From NCBI GenBank assembly GCA_025935655.1, contig JAICUV010000237.1, forward strand, positions 1-5,324: 5,324 nucleotides of DNA, given 5' to 3'. Numbering within the stretch: the first letter of the stretch is position 1; each line of letters opens with the position of its first letter. The stretch comes from Chloroflexota bacterium. Its GTDB lineage: Bacteria; Chloroflexota; Limnocylindria; Limnocylindrales; CSP1-4. The position numbers were made by a program, and so were the translations under genes. Below the pieces are notes generated by a model. The model was not told where the DNA came from and searched no databases. It saw nothing but the letters and a program-made list of their open reading frames with translations. Shown here in pieces: positions 4,872 through 5,324 of the stretch.

Positions 4872-5003
4872 CTGTCACCGATAACGAGCCGCCCGGCCGT
4901 TCGTTAGGGCTCGGCCGCGAAGATTCTCGCCCGTTTCCACAGCGTGTGATTCGGCAGGACCAATGCCTATTCCATCCAAATCATGACGCCGTATCATGCG
5001 GGA
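4872..5003 (-). other. Non-coding gap upstream of the orphan terminator: candidate small RNA or leader
   Basis: No coding frame of credible composition lies here. On the minus strand it holds overlapping inverted repeats. CGAGCC (4913-4908) can pair with GGCTCG (4890-4885), while TAACGA (4906-4901) can pair with TCGTTA (4887-4882), and the two pairings compete for the same three bases. GGCTC (4890-4886) could also pair with GAGCC (4871-4867) of the terminator stem. I could not match it to a riboswitch class from memory, and no strong minus-strand promoter stands out. AT-richer sequence suitable for one lies at about 4955-5000. Confidence 0.35.
4992..4997 (+). promoter_or_regulatory. TANNNT -10-like element for the ROK gene
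   Basis: TATCAT lies six bases before the ATG at 5004, with no Shine-Dalgarno beyond a weak GCGGGA. It repeats the spacing seen before three other genes in the window. If this -10 is real, the alternative in-frame ATG at 4983 cannot be the start, because it would lie upstream of the transcript. Confidence 0.4.
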
Positions 5004-5222
5004 ATGGACACGGACCCGAACGAACCGGCGGCCCCGGGGACCATCCGTTCGCTCAACCGCTCGCTGGTCCTGGACGCGATCAGGCGGGGCGGCCCCACGT
5101 CGCGGGCCGAACTCGCCCGGGCGCTCGGGATGGCCAAGCCCACGGTGTCGGACATCGTGGCCGGACTCGTCGCCGAGGGCGTCGTCCGGGAGGGCCCGAT
5201 CACCCGCCGCGGCGGCCGACGG
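5004..5222 (+). CDS. ROK-family transcriptional regulator, N-terminal winged helix only
   Basis: The first 73 residues match the DNA-binding head of ROK-family (NagC/XylR-type) sugar regulators. IRSLNRSLVLDAIRRGG (14-30) is the usual first helix, SRAELARALGMAKPTVSDIV (33-52) the helix-turn-helix, and AGLVAEGVVREG (53-64) the end of the recognition region. GGRR (70-73) corresponds to the conserved wing turn before the sugar-kinase-like domain. In intact members about 300 more residues follow. Here the frame stays open to the window end but no longer resembles ROK. After 5222 its third codon positions fall from almost all G/C to about half A/T. I therefore end the gene at about 5222 and treat it as cut by a join. 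ATG at 5004 is preferred. An in-frame ATG at 4983 would add seven residues. Confidence 0.75.
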
Positions 5223-5324
5223 GATGGGCGATCGGCAGTCGCGCGAGCGCGGCCGGCTCCTCGTCGCGGGCGGCCGCCACGACGACCAGGGGCACATCCA
5301 CGGCGCGGTGGGCCAGGTAGTCGA
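5216..5324 (-). CDS. Fragment of an AAA-type (LuxR/adenylate-cyclase-like) regulator ATPase, partial
   Basis: In the minus frame whose codons begin at 5322, the peptide opens DYLAHRAVDVPLVVVAAARD and continues EEPAALARLPIAHPVGRR. It resembles the segment just after Walker B in large STAND/AAA transcriptional regulators, where a helix like LRFLAYLARRL precedes the strand PVLLVLAARP. Its third codon positions are nearly all G or C, as in the real genes of the window. The frame then meets TGA at 5202-5200, just past the probable join with the inverted ROK gene. Both ends are missing. The family call rests on a short stretch and is tentative. Confidence 0.35.

Noticed and set aside
4771..4878. 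N-terminal extension of the CDF exporter to an ATG at 4878
   Set aside because: The extra 36 residues are arginine-rich and unlike CDF N-termini, and the segment contains the intrinsic terminator. MGHDHSH at 4770 is the usual CDF start.
1..5324. CRISPR array, insertion sequence, toxin-antitoxin or phage defence genes
   Set aside because: I saw no regularly spaced direct repeats, transposase, terminal inverted repeats flanking a gene, or recognised defence domain.

Overview
The window is GC-rich DNA, estimated by eye at about 70% G+C, with G or C in nearly all third codon positions. It looks like a bacterial chromosome fragment. The strong GC bias, the mix of Shine-Dalgarno-led genes with apparently leaderless genes, and the gene families fit Actinomycetota or a high-GC Chloroflexota lineage, but no feature here fixes the phylum. 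The window starts inside a tRNA gene, and its last ~100 bases look like a chimeric join. It may therefore be a whole metagenomic contig.

Layout from left to right: a tRNA-Thr (anticodon CGU), minus strand, cut at its 3' end (1-67); a MarR-type regulator (220-678, minus); a GyrI-like small-molecule-binding protein (735-1352, minus); a second MarR-type regulator (1549-2004, minus); a short divergent control region with palindromes; a small exported protein of unknown function (2173-2658, plus); a 311-base gap holding a GC-rich compound hairpin and the remnant of an EF-hand gene (minus); a lipoprotein with two tandem META (HslJ-type) domains (2970-3743, minus); a cation diffusion facilitator (CDF) metal exporter (3871-4770, minus); a minus-strand intrinsic terminator with no gene to serve (4816-4871); and the N-terminal winged helix of a ROK-family regulator (5004-~5222, plus). 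At the very end the plus-strand reading frame stops looking coding, and a minus-strand frame resembling an AAA-type transcriptional regulator appears.

How the parts may work together is inference. The two MarR regulators flanking a GyrI-like ligand binder form a co-oriented sensory cassette. The palindromes near 1495-1528 and 2079-2095 are natural operator candidates for it, the second lying between a possible -35 and -10 of the divergent exported-protein gene. The CDF exporter and the META lipoprotein face the same way and both act at the envelope, but each has its own promoter-like signal. The most interesting non-coding signal is the orphan terminator 45 bases before the CDF start codon, which suggests either an unannotated small RNA or an attenuated leader. 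I see no obvious new multi-gene defence or mobile system.
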